Origin: DASZIT01 sp035948855
GTDB lineage: Bacteria; Actinomycetota; Acidimicrobiia; Acidimicrobiales; RAAP-2
DNA length: 64,000 nucleotides
Assembly (NCBI GenBank): GCA_035948855.1
Contig: DASZIT010000075.1
Location: 1-64,000 of the forward strand
Direction: 5' to 3'
In this document: positions 15,279 to 22,736 of the stretch, piece by piece
How positions within the stretch are numbered: the stretch's first letter is position 1
How the letters are laid out: each line of letters begins with the position of its first letter
Translations under genes and position numbers: made by a program
Notes under the pieces: generated by a model
Seen by the model: the letters and a program-made list of their open reading frames with translations, nothing else
What the model was told of the DNA's origin: nothing
Databases searched by the model: none

Positions 15279-18200
15279 TCAACGCAGGATCGCGTTCGGA
15301 CCGAGGAGCACCCGCAGCTCACCGATGAGTCCGCGCCGGCTGTCCACCCGGAACTCGGACGGCAGGCGGAGGACTTTCTGGCCGACGTGGAGAAAGACCG
15401 GGGAGTCGCCCGGGTGCTCGGAGAGGAGCCGTTTCAGGGCGCTGACGGTGGTGTCGGTCAGGGCGTTGACCGGAAGCGAGATCCGGAGGTCGATGGTGCC
15501 GTCGACAGCCAGATTGGGGCGCTGCACCTCGAGGCACACCAGCTTCACCTGATCGTCACGCATGTCGATCCGGCCCTTCACCAGCACGATGGCGTCGTCG
15601 TCGAGCAGGGCTCCGTACTCGCTCATGGTCTTGGGGAACACGAAGACGTCGATGGACGCCTGCAGGTCCTCGAGCACGAAGCTGGCCATCAGGTCGCCCT
15701 TTTTGGTGTACCGGCGGGACAGCTCGGTGATGACCCCGCCGGCCAGGCGCACCTGGCCCTCGTTCCCGTAGCTGCCCGGGCTGAAACTGCCGTCGGCCCC
15801 CATCGGCTCGAGGTCGGCGTTGCGGAGTTCGGCCAGGGTGCAGTCGGTGAGCCGGGAAAGCGACCCTTCCAGACCCATCAGCGGATGGTCACTGATGTAG
15901 AGCCCGAGCATCTCCTTTTCGAAGGCGAGCCGTTGGGTCTTCTCGAACTCGACATCGGGAATCGGGGTCCGGGTGTCGCCGAACCCCATGGTGAGTCCGT
16001 CGGACTCCTCTTCGAGCGAGGCGAACAGCGAGACGACCCCGGCGTCGTGCTGGCGGCGGCGCTCCACGGTGAGGTCGCAGATCTCTTCGAAGACCAGGCA
16101 GAGCCCCCGCCGCGGGTGGCCGAGGGAGTCGAAGGCCCCGGCTTTGATCAACGACTCGATGGTCCGCTTGTTGAGCACCTGAGGGTCGACCCGCTGGCAG
16201 AAGTCGTAGAAGTCGACGAAGGGTCCGTTCTTCTCCCGTTCGGCCACGATGTGACTCACCAGGCCCTGTCCGACATTCCGGATGGCGGCCATCCCGAAGG
16301 TGATGTCGCCCAGCGCTCCCTGGTCGGATCCGTCCCGCCTCGAGTAGTCGGCGGCGAAGTCGGACAGCGAGCGGTTGACGTCGGGGACCAGCACCTGGAT
16401 CCCGCGCGAGCGGCACTCGGCCAGGTACACCGCGGTCTTGTCCTTGGTGTCCTTGACCGAGGTGAGCAGGGCGGCCAGGTACTCGACCGGGTAGTGGGCC
16501 TTCAGCCACGCCGTCTGATAGGCGATGTAGCCGTAGCCGTAGGCGTGGGACTTGTTGAAGGCGTAGTCGGCGAACGGTTCGATGATGTCGAACAGCTCGG
16601 TGCCGAGTTCCTTGCCGTAGCCCTGGGTCTCGCAGCCGATGACGAACTTCTCCCGCTCGGCGGCGATGAGCACCCGGTTCTTCTTGCCGCAGGCCTTGCG
16701 GAGGTTGTCCGCCTCCTCCAGCGTGTAGCCGGCGAACTTCTGGGCCACCCGCATGACCGACTCCTGGTACAGCATGAGCCCGTAGGTGTCGCCGAGGATC
16801 TCCTCCATGTCCGGGTGGAGATAGGTCAGCGTCTTGCGGCCGTTCTTGAGCTCGGGGTAGTCCTTGTGCATGTTGGCCGCCATCGGCCCGGGCCGGTAGA
16901 GGGCCACCAACGCGGCCACGTCGTCGAAGCTGGTGGGGGCAAGGGAGCGCATGGTCGAGCGCATCGCTGCGCCCTCCAGCTGGAACACCCCCATCGAATC
17001 ACCCCTGCGCAGCATCGCGAAGGTCGGTTCGTCATCGAGGGGGATGGCGTCGATGTCGGGGCGCTCCCCGGTGGAGATCTGGATGAGGTCGAGGGCCCGC
17101 TCGATGACCGACAGGTTGCGGAGGCCGAGGAAGTCCATCTTCAACAACCCGAGGTCCTCGACGCCGTGCATCTCGTACTGGGTGACGATCGGGGCGTCCT
17201 CGGGATTGTCGCTGTCCGGCTTGCGCTGGATGGGGACGTACTCGGTGAGGGGCTGGTCGGTGATGACCACCGCGGCGGCGTGGATGCCGTCCTGACGGCG
17301 GAGGCCCTCGAGGCCCTTGGCCACGTCGATGACCTCTTTGGCCTCCGGGTCGGATTCGTACATGGTGCGGAGCTCGCCGGCGGCGTGGAAGCCGTCCTCG
17401 AACCCCTCGGTCTTGGTCAGGCAGGCGCCCAACGGGGTGTCGCGGCCCATCAGCAACGGCGGCATCGCCTTGGCGATCTTGTCGCCCACCACGTAAGGCT
17501 TGCCCAGCACCCGGGCGGCGTCCCGCACCGCCGCTCGCGCCTTGATGGTCGAGAAGGTGACGATCTGGGCCACGTGGTCCGAGCCGTAGCGGTCGGCGGC
17601 GTACTTGATCATGTCGCCGCGGTAGCGCTCGTCGAAGTCCATGTCGATGTCGGGCATCTGGGCCCGGCCCGGGTTGAGGAAGCGCTCGAACATCAGGTCG
17701 TAGCGGATGGGATCGAGGTCGACGATCTTCAGGCAGTAGGCCACACAGCAGCCGGCCGCCGAACCCCGCCCCGGGCCGACCCGGATCCCGCTCGATCGGG
17801 CGAAGCGGATGAGGTCCCACACCACCAGGAAGTAGGCGGAGAAGCCCATGTCGCCGATGACCCTGAGCTCGTAGTCGAGCCGGTCGAGGACGTCGGCGGG
17901 GAGGGGGTGGCCGTAGCGCTCCTTGGCCCCCTCGATGGTCAGGTGGCGGAGATACTGGGCGGAGCGCACCTCGTAGGAGTCGCCGACGAACTCGTCGGGG
18001 ACCGGGAACTGGGGCAGGCTCGGGTGGCCGAACTCGATCTCCACGTTGGCCCGCTCGGCGATCAGCAGGGTGTTGTCGCAGGCCTCGGGGAGCTCGGCGA
18101 ACAGGTGGCGCATCTCCGATGCCGACTTCAGGTAGTGCTCCTCCCCCTCGAACTTGAAGCGCTTGGGGTCGGCGATGAGGGCACCGGTCTGGACGCAGAG

Positions 18201-18908
18201 CAGGGCGTCGTGGGCGACGTGGTCTTCGCGGTGGGTGTAGTGGCTGTCGTTGGTGGCCAGCAGCGGAGCCCCGATCCGCCGGGCGATCTCCACCAGCGCC
18301 GGGTTGGTCTTGGCCTGCTCGGGGAGCCCGTGATCCTGGAGCTCGACGAAGAGGTTGTCCTTGCCGAAGATGTCCTGGAGCCGGGCGGCCAGGCTCTCGG
18401 CCTTCACCTGATCGTTGGCCAGCAGGGCCTGGAGGACGACCCCGCCCAGGCACCCGGTGGTGGCGATGAGGCCGGAGTGATGCCGTTCGAGGAGCTCCCA
18501 GTCGACCCGGGGCTTGTAGTAGTAGCCCTCGAGATAGGCGGCCGAGGACAGCTTCAGCAGGTTCCGGTATCCGGCGGTGGTCTCGGCCAACAGGGTGAGG
18601 TGGTAATACAGCTTCTCCCCGCCGTCGACGTCGCCTCCGGTGTCGTCGAGCTTGCCCCGTCGCACCGGCCGATCGAGCCGGGACTCGCCGGCCATGTAGG
18701 CCTCGGTGCCGATGACCGGGTTGATGCCGGCCGCCCGGCAGGCGGCGTAGAAGTCGAGGACGCCGTACATGTTCCCGTGGTCGGTGATCCCGAGGGCCGG
18801 TTGGCCGTCCTCCACCGCCGCCTGGACCAGGTCATCGACCCGAGCGGCACCGTCGAGCATCGAGAACTCGGTGTGGGTGTGCAGGTGTGTGAACGACCGT
18901 GATGCCAA
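15279..18908 (-). CDS. dnaE: DnaE, DNA polymerase III alpha subunit
   Basis: Replicative polymerase catalytic subunit, 1209 residues, typical of actinobacterial DnaE1. The N-terminal PHP domain begins H-L-H-T-H-T-E-F (residues 8-15) and includes T-D-H-G-N-M. The palm active-site motif P-D-I-D-M-D-F-D-E lies at about 419-427, and D-F-L-G-L-R-N-L follows later. The C-terminal third has the helix-hairpin-helix and OB-fold regions (V-R-L-A-G-G-V-I ... V-K-G-R-I-D). No intein is visible. The start appears to be TTG 18908, with AAAGG 10 nt upstream; no ATG or GTG occurs in frame nearby. Confidence 0.97.
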   Translation of the reverse strand: MASRSFTHLHTHTEFSMLDGAARVDDLVQAAVEDGQPALGITDHGNMYGVLDFYAACRAAGINPVIGTEAYMAGESRLDRPVRRGKLDDTGGDVDGGEKLYYHLTLLAETTAGYRNLLKLSSAAYLEGYYYKPRVDWELLERHHSGLIATTGCLGGVVLQALLANDQVKAESLAARLQDIFGKDNLFVELQDHGLPEQAKTNPALVEIARRIGAPLLATNDSHYTHREDHVAHDALLCVQTGALIADPKRFKFEGEEHYLKSASEMRHLFAELPEACDNTLLIAERANVEIEFGHPSLPQFPVPDEFVGDSYEVRSAQYLRHLTIEGAKERYGHPLPADVLDRLDYELRVIGDMGFSAYFLVVWDLIRFARSSGIRVGPGRGSAAGCCVAYCLKIVDLDPIRYDLMFERFLNPGRAQMPDIDMDFDERYRGDMIKYAADRYGSDHVAQIVTFSTIKARAAVRDAARVLGKPYVVGDKIAKAMPPLLMGRDTPLGACLTKTEGFEDGFHAAGELRTMYESDPEAKEVIDVAKGLEGLRRQDGIHAAAVVITDQPLTEYVPIQRKPDSDNPEDAPIVTQYEMHGVEDLGLLKMDFLGLRNLSVIERALDLIQISTGERPDIDAIPLDDEPTFAMLRRGDSMGVFQLEGAAMRSTMRSLAPTSFDDVAALVALYRPGPMAANMHKDYPELKNGRKTLTYLHPDMEEILGDTYGLMLYQESVMRVAQKFAGYTLEEADNLRKACGKKNRVLIAAEREKFVIGCETQGYGKELGTELFDIIEPFADYAFNKSHAYGYGYIAYQTAWLKAHYPVEYLAALLTSVKDTKDKTAVYLAECRSRGIQVLVPDVNRSLSDFAADYSRRDGSDQGALGDITFGMAAIRNVGQGLVSHIVAEREKNGPFVDFYDFCQRVDPQVLNKRTIESLIKAGAFDSLGHPRRGLCLVFEEICDLTVERRRQHDAGVVSLFASLEEESDGLTMGFGDTRTPIPDVEFEKTQRLAFEKEMLGLYISDHPLMGLEGSLSRLTDCTLAELRNADLEPMGADGSFSPGSYGNEGQVRLAGGVITELSRRYTKKGDLMASFVLEDLQASIDVFVFPKTMSEYGALLDDDAIVLVKGRIDMRDDQVKLVCLEVQRPNLAVDGTIDLRISLPVNALTDTTVSALKRLLSEHPGDSPVFLHVGQKVLRLPSEFRVDSRRGLIGELRVLLGPNAILR

Positions 18909-18952
18909 CGAACTGGCGCCTTTCTCGTCATGGCGACGCCAGCTGTCCCAGG

Positions 18953-18974
18953 TTCTCCACAGGCTGTGGAGGAG
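18953..18974. promoter_or_regulatory. 17-bp perfect palindrome with near-DnaA-box arms upstream of dnaE
   Basis: CTCCACAG-G-CTGTGGAG (18955-18971) is an inverted repeat with 8-bp arms, 47 nt upstream of the dnaE start. The left arm extended, TTCTCCACA (18953-18961), differs by one base from the DnaA box TTATCCACA/TTGTCCACA; the opposite arm, TCCTCCACA, matches 7/9. It could be a regulator operator or paired weak DnaA sites. The rest of 18909-19051 shows only a smaller palindrome (CACCCGTGGGTG) near 19006. Confidence 0.45.
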
Positions 18975-19051
18975 TTACAGCTGTGTGATTCCGACCATAT
19001 CACCACACCCGTGGGTGAACGTCGGTCATCGGTAGGTGGGAGGGACCCCGA

Positions 19052-19432
19052 TTACCCGGTGGTGACGGCGGGCGGGTCAGTGTGGAAATCGATGGCCACG
19101 TCGGCATGATCCTCCGGGTTGACCCGGACGGCGACGATGGCATGGGGGGGCCTGGACCTGGTTGAGCTTCATCCCCGGGATACTCTGCTGGAAGGTCGCC
19201 GGTAGGGCGGGATGCCGTCGACCTCGACTTCGACGACCACGTCGCAGAACGGGGCAGGAAGGGCCGCCGGCCGGATGCTCCAGCTGCTTCCGGCCCCTTC
19301 GATGCTCAGGACCTCGCCCTGGCCGAGCGGTCCGGCCGCCAGACTCTTCGGGTCGACGCCGGAGGCGGACCGCTCCGGAAAGACCATCGACTTCGGCTTG
19401 GCGTTCTTGTGTCCGAACATGCCCATCGCCAT
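19052..19432 (-). pseudogene. Small gene downstream of bpa, broken by two compensating frameshifts (or sequence errors)
   Basis: Translation from ATG 19432 (or 19426/19420, all after a GAGGGGGA ribosome site) runs M-F-G-H-K-N-A-K-P-K and reads sensibly to D-G-I-P-P-Y-R, then ends early. Adding one base at CC 19199-19200 restores A-T-F-Q-Q-S-I-P-G-M-K-L-N. Removing one base from the seven-G run 19144-19150 then restores H-A-I-V-A-V-R-V-N-P-E-D-H, ending D-P-P-A-V-T-T-G and TAA at 19052. The repaired product has 126 residues and resembles small actinobacterial proteins with P-Y-x-A and V-R-V-x-P-x-D motifs. It lies 6 nt after bpa. Error in a homopolymer and real decay are both possible. Confidence 0.7.
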
Positions 19433-19438
19433 TCCCCC

Positions 19439-19957
19439 TCAGAGATAGGTCCCGGGCCGGGAGGGCGCGCCGCCCCCCGCGGGCAGGGCCTGCTGGCGCA
19501 TCTCGTCGAGCTGGGCTCGGGCCGCCACCTGCTGGGCGACCAGGGTGGCCTGGATCCCGTGGAAGAGCCCTTCGAGCCAGCCCACTAGTTGGGCCTGGGC
19601 GATACGCAACTCGGCATCGGACGGGGTGGGGGAGTCGAACGGGATCGACATCCGGTCGAGTTCGGCGGCCAGGTCGTCGGAGAGCCCGTCGGCCAGCTCG
19701 CGGACCGACTGCTCGTAGATCTCCCGGAGCCGGACCCGGCTGTTTTCGTCCAACGGAGCTTGGCGCACCTCCTCGAGGAGCTGTTTGACCATGGACCCGA
19801 TCCGGAGCAACTTGGCCGGCTTCTCGATCGACTCGGTCCGCTTCTCTTCGGCCTCCCCTTCGGGCGGCATCCCCGGCGCCGCGCCGTCGACGGGGTCGAC
19901 GACCTCGGGGGTGAGTGCCGGGGGATGCCCGGCCGGGGCGGTGGGGTCGCTGGCCAT
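19439..19957 (-). CDS. bpa: Bpa, bacterial proteasome activator (DUF2587)
   Basis: ATP-independent ring-forming activator of the 20S proteasome. The 172 residues align by eye with mycobacterial Bpa (Rv3780): A-K-L-L-R-I-G-S-M-V-K-Q-L-L-E-E-V, A-P-L-D-E-N-S-R, and A-E-L-R-I-A-Q-A-Q-L-V-G-W-L-E-G. The C-terminus ends G-T-Y-L, the HbYX-type tail (G-Q-Y-L in mycobacteria) that opens the proteasome gate. The N-terminus is acidic and disordered. It lies 2 nt after a phosphodiesterase-like gene and 6 nt before a small broken gene. Proteasome subunit genes are not in the window. Confidence 0.95.
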   Translation of the reverse strand: MASDPTAPAGHPPALTPEVVDPVDGAAPGMPPEGEAEEKRTESIEKPAKLLRIGSMVKQLLEEVRQAPLDENSRVRLREIYEQSVRELADGLSDDLAAELDRMSIPFDSPTPSDAELRIAQAQLVGWLEGLFHGIQATLVAQQVAARAQLDEMRQQALPAGGGAPSRPGTYL

Positions 19958-19959
19958 CT

Positions 19960-21138
19960 TCAGATACTGCCACCGGCGATGGCCACCAGGGGCACCAGCA
20001 TTTCGTCGGCGGTCAACGACCCGTGCCGGGCGGCCAGGGTGCTCTCGCCGGCATCGGCGGGGTCGAGGAAGGCGACCGGCGCGTGGGGGATGAGGGCGAC
20101 GTCGCCCAGCCGGTCGATCACCCCGTCCCGGAGGGGCCCGCCGAACCATCCCTCGTCGATGAGCCGGTCCCGGCCCATCACCCAAGTGGTGTCCCGGTAG
20201 CGCTCGGAGACGATGGCCAGCAGGTCGTCGGCGGCGCCCGGGCAGGCGTGGAGCCAGCGGAAGCGGCCCTCGCCGGAGAGGAACCGGGTGGCGGCCATCA
20301 CCTCCCGGCCCAGCAGCTCCACGTTGGCCCCGATGTCGATCTGCCCGTGATCGGCGCTGACCACCAACACCGCTCCGGGCCCCAACGATGAGGCGATGTC
20401 GCCCACCAAACGGTCGACCGTTCGCAGCTCGGCGTCGTAGTACGGGCCGATCCCGTGCTCGTGGGCCACCTTGTCGATGCCGTCGTAGTAGGCGTAGACG
20501 AACGGCTCCCCGGCCGCCACCAGCCGCCCGACTTCGACGATGAGCGAGGAGGTGACCTTGTAGCCGGCCAGCGGGGAGGCCCCGAGATGGGCGGCGGTGA
20601 ACCCGGTGCCACCGAACTCGCCGCGGGAGACCACCGGTACCGGTCGGGAGGCGCCCGGGAACGGTGGGTACGGCTGGTAGGTCGAAGCCGGCAACTCCTG
20701 GCGGGCGTCCCGCGGCCGGTTGATCCCGACCGTCCACCGGAGGGCGTTCATGATCTCGGCGTCGGCGGTGGCCAGCCGGTAGCCCAGGAGGCCGTGATCG
20801 GAGGGCGGGCGCCCGGTGGCGATCGAGGTGAGCGCGCAGGCGGTGGTGGTCGGGGTCACCGAGGTGATCGATCGCTCGATGCCGGCGGCTCCGCTCAAGG
20901 TCGGCGCCAGTTGGCTCCGGGCGGTGAGCTGCTGCCAACCCAGGCCGTCGACGATCAACAGGACGATCTGGCGCGCCTCGCGGGCCGGGGCCGGGAGCCA
21001 GTCCGGTGACCGGCCGGCTCCACCGTTGCCGCCGGCGGACCCGGTGAGGAGAGCCGGGACCAGGGTGGAAAGGCAGGCGCCCCGGTAGTCGGGAAAGATC
21101 GGATCGGGCGATCCGGATGACAGAGGTGCATCGGACAC
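19960..21138 (-). CDS. Alkaline-phosphatase-superfamily (nucleotide pyrophosphatase/phosphodiesterase-like) protein
   Basis: Metal-dependent phospho- or phosphodiester hydrolase fold, 392 residues. Metal and nucleophile motifs are V-D-G-L-G-W, the threonine nucleophile region T-P-T-T-T-A (S-V-T-P-T-T-T), Y-Y-D-G-I-D-K-V-A-H-E-H-G, and S-A-D-H-G. No signal peptide is obvious, so it is probably cytoplasmic. The substrate cannot be inferred. It is separated from bpa by only 2 nt, so the two are probably cotranscribed; whether they are functionally linked is unknown. Confidence 0.85.
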   Translation of the reverse strand: MSDAPLSSGSPDPIFPDYRGACLSTLVPALLTGSAGGNGGAGRSPDWLPAPAREARQIVLLIVDGLGWQQLTARSQLAPTLSGAAGIERSITSVTPTTTACALTSIATGRPPSDHGLLGYRLATADAEIMNALRWTVGINRPRDARQELPASTYQPYPPFPGASRPVPVVSRGEFGGTGFTAAHLGASPLAGYKVTSSLIVEVGRLVAAGEPFVYAYYDGIDKVAHEHGIGPYYDAELRTVDRLVGDIASSLGPGAVLVVSADHGQIDIGANVELLGREVMAATRFLSGEGRFRWLHACPGAADDLLAIVSERYRDTTWVMGRDRLIDEGWFGGPLRDGVIDRLGDVALIPHAPVAFLDPADAGESTLAARHGSLTADEMLVPLVAIAGGSI

Positions 21139-21171
21139 GGTTAGTGACTGTAGGCCACCGGACGAAACCGG

Positions 21172-21951
21172 TCAGTCCGGGTCGGAGAGGAGGCGCACCT
21201 CGGAGACGGTCACCGCCCGCCCGCCGATGATCACCCGGTCGCCGTCCAACCGCATGTGCACGGTGCCGCCCCGGGCCGACAGCTGGGCCCCGACCAGTTC
21301 CTGGCGTCCGGTCCGGTCCGACCAGAACGGCGCCAGGGTGCAGTGCGCCGAACCGGTGACCGGGTCTTCGGGGATCCCGACCCGGGGACCGAACACCCGC
21401 GACGCGCAGTCCACGCCGGGTTGGTCGGAGGCGGCGGTCACGATCACCGCCCGGGCATCCACCGCGGCCAGGGCACCGAGGTCGGGCGTCAGCTGCTGCA
21501 CGGTGTCGGCGTCGGCCACCACCACCATCAGATCGAAGGCGCCGCCCAGCACCTCCCCGTCGGTGCCCAGGGCGGCGAACAGCCCGTCGGGAGCCGGGCG
21601 GGGGGCCGGCGGGTCGGCGGGGAAGTCCATGTCGATCGACCCGTCGCGATTGACGGTGCAGGAGAGCACCCCGCTGCGGGTGTGGAACCGGCCGCCGCCG
21701 AGGAGGTGGGCGGTGGCCAGGGTGGCGTGCCCGCAGAGGGCGACCTCGGTGGTCGGGGTGAACCACCGCAGGTCGTAGTCCCCGTCGGGACGATCGAGGA
21801 CGAAGGCCGTCTCCGACAGGTGCATCTCCGCGGCCACGTTCTGCATCCAGGTTTCCGGCGCCGGTCGATCGAGTCGGCAGACCGCTGCCGGGTTCCCCGA
21901 GAACGGGCGATCGGTGAAGGCGTCGATGACGACGAGTTCGGTGGACACCAT
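21172..21951 (-). CDS. PhzF-family isomerase-like protein
   Basis: Diaminopimelate-epimerase-like fold, 259 residues. Family motifs: V-I-D-A-F-T-D-R-P-F-S-G-N-P-A-A-V near the start, with the catalytic glutamate in L-S-E-T-A-F, then F-T-P-x-T-E-V-A-L-C-G-H-A-T and the C-terminal E-D-P-V-T-G-S-A-H. Most PhzF proteins outside phenazine clusters have unknown substrates; there is no phenazine gene here. Its ATG overlaps the upstream gene's stop by one base (TGATG). Confidence 0.92.
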   Translation of the reverse strand: MVSTELVVIDAFTDRPFSGNPAAVCRLDRPAPETWMQNVAAEMHLSETAFVLDRPDGDYDLRWFTPTTEVALCGHATLATAHLLGGGRFHTRSGVLSCTVNRDGSIDMDFPADPPAPRPAPDGLFAALGTDGEVLGGAFDLMVVVADADTVQQLTPDLGALAAVDARAVIVTAASDQPGVDCASRVFGPRVGIPEDPVTGSAHCTLAPFWSDRTGRQELVGAQLSARGGTVHMRLDGDRVIIGGRAVTVSEVRLLSDPD

Positions 21952-22736
21952 CACCCCCGGGGCAGCAGGGCCCGGATGGTCTTGTAGCAGTGTCCGTTGC
22001 GCGGGGTGCTGATGGACGCCACCAGGTAGTGGGGCTTGAACCCGAGCGCGGAGGCGAGCGCCTTTCCGTGCAGCCGGTCCCTCCGGGCCACATCCAGCGC
22101 CCGGTCGGCCCGGGGGTCCTCCACCGGCAGCCAGTTGTCGCTGCGTCCCCAACCGAACCGGATCCACACCGACCGTTCCCGTTCTCGGCGGAACAGCACC
22201 GGTCCCTTGGTGGGAACCAGGAGGGCCAGTGAGGGTCGGAAACCCCGGAACTCCCAGTACGGCGCGGAGGTGCCCGGAAACCCGAGCACGTGTTCTTCGA
22301 TCGGCGCGGCTAACTGGTGGAGGAGCCGGCGGTTCCGACGCCCGTGGAAGGTGCCGAGGTGCCGGGGCAGCCCCGCCACCGTCACCGCCTCGGGCTGGGC
22401 CAGATCGTCGCGCTCGGGCTCGTCGGCCAGCACCGCCTCGACCACGTCGAACGGAACCAGGTCGGGGAGATGCCCTTCGGGCCACCTGACCCGGGCTCGG
22501 ACCAGCGTTCCCGAGGCCAGGTCGACCCCGGTGGTGTCCTCCTCGTGGCAGGACAGCACCAGGATGGTCAGCGAGGCACCCCCGGCCACCTCGATGCGCT
22601 CGCGGGTCTTGACCGCCCGCACCACGTTGCGGGCGGTGCCGCTGCGGGGAGTGCGGCCGGTCCGGCCCGGCTTCCGCTTCTTCGGCGGCATCGGCAGGCT
22701 GGGCACGCCGGCCGGGGGCGGCAATCCGTTGCTCAC
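21951..22736 (-). CDS. Protein of unknown function with basic N-terminus
   Basis: Not recognised. The GTG start (22736) overlaps the stop of the DUF255 gene (GTGA), giving 261 residues. The first 35 are proline-, arginine- and lysine-rich. The rest is a mixed alpha/beta soluble protein with notable motifs L-S-C-H-E-E-D-T-T-G, G-T-F-H-G-R-R-N-R-R and W-I-R-F-G-W-G-R-S-D-N-W-L. Arginine and tryptophan richness would suit nucleic-acid binding, but that is a guess. It is coupled to both neighbours by overlaps, so it is expressed with DUF255 and PhzF. Confidence 0.7.
   Translation of the reverse strand: MSNGLPPPAGVPSLPMPPKKRKPGRTGRTPRSGTARNVVRAVKTRERIEVAGGASLTILVLSCHEEDTTGVDLASGTLVRARVRWPEGHLPDLVPFDVVEAVLADEPERDDLAQPEAVTVAGLPRHLGTFHGRRNRRLLHQLAAPIEEHVLGFPGTSAPYWEFRGFRPSLALLVPTKGPVLFRRERERSVWIRFGWGRSDNWLPVEDPRADRALDVARRDRLHGKALASALGFKPHYLVASISTPRNGHCYKTIRALLPRG

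Noticed and set aside
15243..18902. A 1219-codon open frame on the plus strand opposite dnaE
   Set aside because: It is the antisense shadow of dnaE; its translation is low-complexity (Val/Gly/Leu/His rich) with no domain, and dnaE has all family motifs. High GC keeps antisense frames open.
19077..19973. Alternative single long minus-strand frame across bpa and the small gene
   Set aside because: It reads bpa out of frame and contains protein-like sequence only for the short stretch between the two proposed indels.
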